DNA from: Pseudomonas iridis
Lineage (GTDB): Bacteria > Pseudomonadota > Gammaproteobacteria > Pseudomonadales > Pseudomonadaceae
Assembly (NCBI RefSeq): GCF_017980685.1
Contig: NZ_JACXXO010000016.1
Span: 1-64,000 of the forward strand
Direction of reading: 5' to 3'
DNA length: 64,000 nucleotides
How positions within the stretch are numbered: position 1 is the stretch's first letter; each line of letters starts with the position of its first letter. The translations under genes were made by a program, and so were the position numbers. Shown here piece by piece: positions 60,796 through 64,000 of the stretch. Under the pieces are notes generated by a model that saw only the letters and a program-made list of their open reading frames with translations, ran no database searches and was not told where the DNA came from.

Positions 60796-63360
60796 ATGCG
60801 TATAGACCGTTTAACCAGCAAATTACAGTTGGCCTTGTCCGACGCCCAGTCGTTGGCGGTCGGCCACGATCATCCGGCCATCGAGCCGGCGCACTTGATG
60901 CAGGCCATGCTTGAACAGCAGGGTGGTTCGATCAAACCTCTGCTGATGCAAGTAGGCTTTGACGTCAACAGTCTGCGAAAAGAGCTGACCAAAGAGCTCG
61001 ATCAATTACCAAAAATCCAGAACCCGACTGGCGACGTGAATATGTCGCAGGATCTGGCGCGCCTGCTCAATCAGGCTGATCGTCTGGCCCAGCAAAAGGG
61101 CGATCAGTTCATTTCCAGCGAACTGGTGTTGCTCGCTGCAATGGACGAAAACAGCAAGCTCGGCAAGCTGTTGCTCGGCCAGGGCGTGAGCAAGAAAGCT
61201 CTGGAAAACGCGATCAACAACCTGCGCGGTGGCGAAGCTGTTAACGACGCCAACCACGAAGAGTCGCGTCAGGCGCTGGATAAGTACACCGTCGACCTGA
61301 CCAAGCGCGCCGAAGACGGCAAGCTTGATCCGGTGATCGGCCGTGACGACGAAATCCGTCGCACCATCCAGGTTCTGCAGCGTCGCACCAAGAACAACCC
61401 GGTGCTGATCGGTGAGCCTGGCGTGGGTAAAACCGCGATTGCCGAAGGTCTGGCCCAGCGCATCATCAACGGCGAAGTGCCGGATGGCCTCAAGGGCAAG
61501 CGTCTGCTGTCCCTCGATATGGGCGCACTGATTGCCGGTGCCAAGTATCGCGGTGAGTTCGAAGAGCGCCTGAAATCGCTACTCAATGAGCTGTCGAAGC
61601 AGGAAGGGCAGATCATTCTGTTCATTGACGAACTGCACACCATGGTCGGCGCCGGTAAGGGCGAAGGCTCCATGGATGCGGGCAACATGCTCAAGCCTGC
61701 GCTGGCTCGCGGCGAGTTGCATTGCGTTGGCGCAACCACGCTCAACGAGTACCGCCAATATATAGAGAAGGATGCGGCCCTCGAACGGCGTTTCCAGAAA
61801 GTTTTGGTGGAAGAGCCGAGCGAAGAAGACACCATCGCGATCCTGCGTGGCCTCAAAGAGCGTTACGAGGTTCACCATAAAGTCGCGATCACCGACGGCG
61901 CGATCATTGCGGCGGCCAAGCTCAGTCACCGTTACATCACTGATCGGCAGTTGCCGGACAAGGCCATCGACCTGATCGACGAGGCCGCCAGCCGCATCCG
62001 CATGGAGATCGATTCCAAGCCGGAAGTGCTGGATCGTCTGGAGCGCCGTTTGATTCAGTTGAAAGTTGAATCTCAGGCACTGAAGAAAGAAAGCGATGAA
62101 GCGGCGATGAAGCGCCTGGAAAAACTTCAGGAAGAAATCGTCCGTCTTGAGCGCGAATACTCGGACCTGGAAGAAATCTGGAACTCGGAAAAAGCCGAGG
62201 TGCAGGGTTCTGCACAGATTCAGCAGAAGATCGAACAGTCCCGTCAGGAACTGGAAGCCGCGCGCCGCAAAGGCGATCTGAACCGCATGGCGGAGTTGCA
62301 GTACGGGGTCATCCCGGATCTGGAGCGCAGCCTGCAAATGGTCGACCAGCACGGCAAGAGCGAAAACCAGTTGCTGCGCAGCAAGGTGACTGAGGAAGAA
62401 ATCGCGGAAGTCGTGTCGAAGTGGACCGGCATCCCGGTGTCGAAAATGCTCGAAGGCGAGCGCGACAAGCTGATGAAGATGGAAAGCCTGTTGCACAAGC
62501 GCGTTATCGGTCAGGAAGAGGCGGTCGTGGCGGTTTCCAATGCGGTGCGTCGTTCGCGCGCCGGGTTGTCCGACCCGAATCGTCCGAGCGGCTCGTTCAT
62601 GTTCCTCGGCCCGACCGGTGTCGGTAAAACCGAGCTGTGCAAGGCTCTCGCCGAGTTCCTCTTTGATACTGAAGAGGCGATGGTGCGGATCGACATGTCC
62701 GAGTTCATGGAGAAACATTCCGTGGCACGGCTGATCGGTGCGCCACCGGGATACGTCGGTTACGAAGAGGGCGGTTATCTGACCGAAGCGGTACGGCGCA
62801 AGCCTTACTCGGTGATCCTCTTGGACGAAGTCGAGAAGGCGCATCCGGATGTGTTCAACATTCTGCTGCAAGTGCTTGAAGATGGCCGTCTGACCGACAG
62901 TCATGGCCGTACGGTCGATTTCCGCAATACCGTGATCGTCATGACCTCTAACCTCGGCTCGTCGCAGATCCAGGAGCTGGTCGGTGATCATGAGGCACAA
63001 CGTGCGGCAGTCATGGACGCGCTGACTTCCCACTTCCGTCCGGAGTTCATCAACCGGGTCGACGAGGTGGTGATCTTCGAGCCTTTGGCGCGGGATCAGA
63101 TCGCGGGTATTACCGAGATCCAGTTGGGCCGCCTGCGCAGCCGTCTGGCCGAGCGCGAGCTGAAGCTGGAACTGAGTCCGGAGGCGATGGACAAGCTGAT
63201 TGCCGTCGGCTACGACCCGGTCTATGGCGCACGTCCTCTGAAGCGGGCGATCCAGCGCTGGATCGAAAACCCGTTGGCGCAACTGATCCTGTCGGGGCAT
63301 TTCCTGCCTGGCGCGACAGCAACAGGTGCAGTGGAGAACGACGAAATCGTTTTCAACTGA
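60796..63360 (+). CDS. clpB: Disaggregating chaperone ClpB
   Basis: An 854-residue Hsp100 disaggregase that works with DnaK to rescue aggregated proteins. N domain (1-145), first AAA with GEPGVGKT (206-213), a coiled-coil middle domain (about 400-520; SDEAAMKRLEKLQEEIVRLE), and the second AAA with GPTGVGKTELCKA (about 605). No ClpP-binding loop. ATG 60796 has AAGGAAGG upstream. Heat induction is expected from the sigma-32 promoter. Confidence 0.97.
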   Translation: MRIDRLTSKLQLALSDAQSLAVGHDHPAIEPAHLMQAMLEQQGGSIKPLLMQVGFDVNSLRKELTKELDQLPKIQNPTGDVNMSQDLARLLNQADRLAQQKGDQFISSELVLLAAMDENSKLGKLLLGQGVSKKALENAINNLRGGEAVNDANHEESRQALDKYTVDLTKRAEDGKLDPVIGRDDEIRRTIQVLQRRTKNNPVLIGEPGVGKTAIAEGLAQRIINGEVPDGLKGKRLLSLDMGALIAGAKYRGEFEERLKSLLNELSKQEGQIILFIDELHTMVGAGKGEGSMDAGNMLKPALARGELHCVGATTLNEYRQYIEKDAALERRFQKVLVEEPSEEDTIAILRGLKERYEVHHKVAITDGAIIAAAKLSHRYITDRQLPDKAIDLIDEAASRIRMEIDSKPEVLDRLERRLIQLKVESQALKKESDEAAMKRLEKLQEEIVRLEREYSDLEEIWNSEKAEVQGSAQIQQKIEQSRQELEAARRKGDLNRMAELQYGVIPDLERSLQMVDQHGKSENQLLRSKVTEEEIAEVVSKWTGIPVSKMLEGERDKLMKMESLLHKRVIGQEEAVVAVSNAVRRSRAGLSDPNRPSGSFMFLGPTGVGKTELCKALAEFLFDTEEAMVRIDMSEFMEKHSVARLIGAPPGYVGYEEGGYLTEAVRRKPYSVILLDEVEKAHPDVFNILLQVLEDGRLTDSHGRTVDFRNTVIVMTSNLGSSQIQELVGDHEAQRAAVMDALTSHFRPEFINRVDEVVIFEPLARDQIAGITEIQLGRLRSRLAERELKLELSPEAMDKLIAVGYDPVYGARPLKRAIQRWIENPLAQLILSGHFLPGATATGAVENDEIVFN

Positions 63361-63383
63361 TCCGCAGCGTCAATAAAATAAGG

Positions 63384-63411
63384 AAGGCCTCGCATTGCGA
63401 GGCCTTTTTTT
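63384..63411 (+). terminator. Terminator after clpB
   Basis: AAGGCCTCGC/GCGAGGCCTT stem with ATT loop and a T-run to 63411. Confidence 0.95.
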
Positions 63412-63544
63412 CGCCAGGCTGTTGAACTGAAAGGAAAAGGCTTGTAAAGTGCGCCCCGCAGTCAGTCACCCACAAGGGTTTCAGCTCACTGAGCGGAAAT
63501 CTGAAATAAGTTGCAAATCATTAACTTGAAAGCGATTTAGGGGG

Positions 63545-63572
63545 TTGACAGAGGTGTTCTAGGTTGTAGAAT
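63545..63572 (+). promoter_or_regulatory. Promoter of the tRNA operon
   Basis: TTGACA (63545-63550), a 16-base spacer, TAGAAT (63567-63572), followed by a GC-rich discriminator AGCGCGCC typical of stringently controlled stable RNA promoters. Confidence 0.85.
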
Positions 63573-63656
63573 AGCGCGCCTCAGACACACGAACGCAGCG
63601 ATGCGAACGGAGTCTGAAAGCTTCAAGTTTCACCGTTGTAAATTGAAATATGTAGT

Positions 63657-63732
63657 TCCGTGATAGCTCAGTCGGTAGAGCAAATGACTGTTAATCATTG
63701 GGTCCCAGGTTCGAGTCCTGGTCACGGAGCCA
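63657..63732 (+). tRNA. tRNA-Asn (GTT)
   Basis: 76 bases with encoded CCA. Acceptor stem TCCGTGA/TCACGGA, anticodon GTT at 63690-63692 in loop CTGTTAA, T-loop GGTTCGAGTCC. Confidence 0.97.
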
Positions 63733-63741
63733 ATTTCAAGC

Positions 63742-63818
63742 CGGGGTATAGCGCAGTCCGGTAGCGCGCCTGCTTTGGGAGCAGGATGTCAGGAGTTCGA
63801 ATCCCCTTACCCCGACCA
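63742..63818 (+). tRNA. tRNA-Pro (TGG)
   Basis: 77 bases with encoded CCA. Acceptor CGGGGTA/TACCCCG, stem CCTGC/GCAGG, anticodon TGG at 63776-63778. It decodes most proline codons. Confidence 0.97.
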
Positions 63819-63823
63819 TTTTT

Positions 63824-63899
63824 GGGTCGTTAGCTCAGTTGGTAGAGCAGTTGGCTTTTAACCAATTGGTCGTAGGTTCGAATCCCACACGACCCACCA
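63824..63899 (+). tRNA. tRNA-Lys (TTT)
   Basis: 76 bases with encoded CCA. Acceptor GGGTCGT/ACGACCC, anticodon TTT. The syntenic tRNA-Lys in P. aeruginosa is the attachment site of PAPI-1/pKLC102 islands, as I recall. Confidence 0.97.
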
Positions 63900-63963
63900 T
63901 TTTTGAAACCAGTTAACGCTGGGATCGAATCTTAAGATCAGAGGCCAAAAGCGCTGATCGAAG

Positions 63964-63991
63964 AAGGCGATCGAAAGGTCGCCTTTTTTTT
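63964..63991 (+). terminator. Terminator of the tRNA operon
   Basis: AAGGCGATC/GGTCGCCTT stem (one wobble pair) with GAAA loop, followed by a run of eight T. It closes the three-tRNA transcript. Confidence 0.9.
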
Positions 63992-64000
63992 ACCGGGGTA

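Overview
This window is chromosomal core DNA from a Pseudomonas of the P. fluorescens type. It is GC-rich, its proteins read as typical fluorescent-pseudomonad proteins, and many short palindromic REP pairs lie between genes. From memory of the P. aeruginosa PAO1 map (not looked up), the order follows PA4613 (katB) down to the tRNA genes near PA4541, mirrored and with a few local differences. I see no prophage, insertion sequence, CRISPR array or rRNA operon.

Layout. 0.2-8 kb: periplasmic catalase katB with ankB, DNA repair gene radA, a MapZ-like PilZ protein, carbon-starvation pair cstA/ybdD, and a CobW/YjiA GTPase. 7.9-12.3 kb (minus strand): two GntR/FCD regulators, dicarboxylate transporter dctA with a probable two-operator promoter, and glyA. 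12.5-20 kb: a large MorA-like GGDEF/EAL sensor, ettA and gdhA. 20-31.6 kb: less known genes, namely a Gre-like factor, lipoproteins, an Lnb_N/DUF4105 protein, a DUF3015 protein, a Lon-like protease, a YqhA-type membrane protein, an FKBP isomerase, a probably iron-regulated small protein and yjdM. 31.7-36.7 kb: ispB diverging from rplU-rpmA, then obgE, proB and creA. 36.8-38.8 kb: a MORN-repeat gene that appears frameshifted and inserted in the core order. 38.9-47 kb: rpsT, murJ, ribF, ileS-lspA-fkpB, ispH. 46.9-57.7 kb: type IV pilus minor pilins and adhesin (fimT-like, fimU, pilV, pilW, pilX, pilY1, pilE), thiO, and the pilR/pilS two-component pair. 57.8-64 kb: bamD, rluD, pgeF (yfiH), clpB with a heat-shock promoter, and a tRNA-Asn/Pro/Lys operon.

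How parts fit. The MapZ-like protein, the MorA-like protein and the pilus cluster all bear on c-di-GMP signalling, motility and surface attachment. radA, clpB, katB, the Lon-like protease and the Gre-like factor belong to stress and maintenance. rplU-rpmA, obgE, ettA, rpsT, ileS and rluD belong to translation and ribosome assembly.

I did not find a wholly new multi-gene system. The most notable observations are the paired operators around the dctA promoter, Hfq/Crc-type A-rich motifs at the cstA start, the frameshifted MORN-repeat gene, the rearranged pilin cluster without pilY2, a Gre-like protein lacking the usual acidic tip, a Lon-like protease with degenerate nucleotide-binding motifs, and the tRNA-Lys site known as an island integration hotspot.
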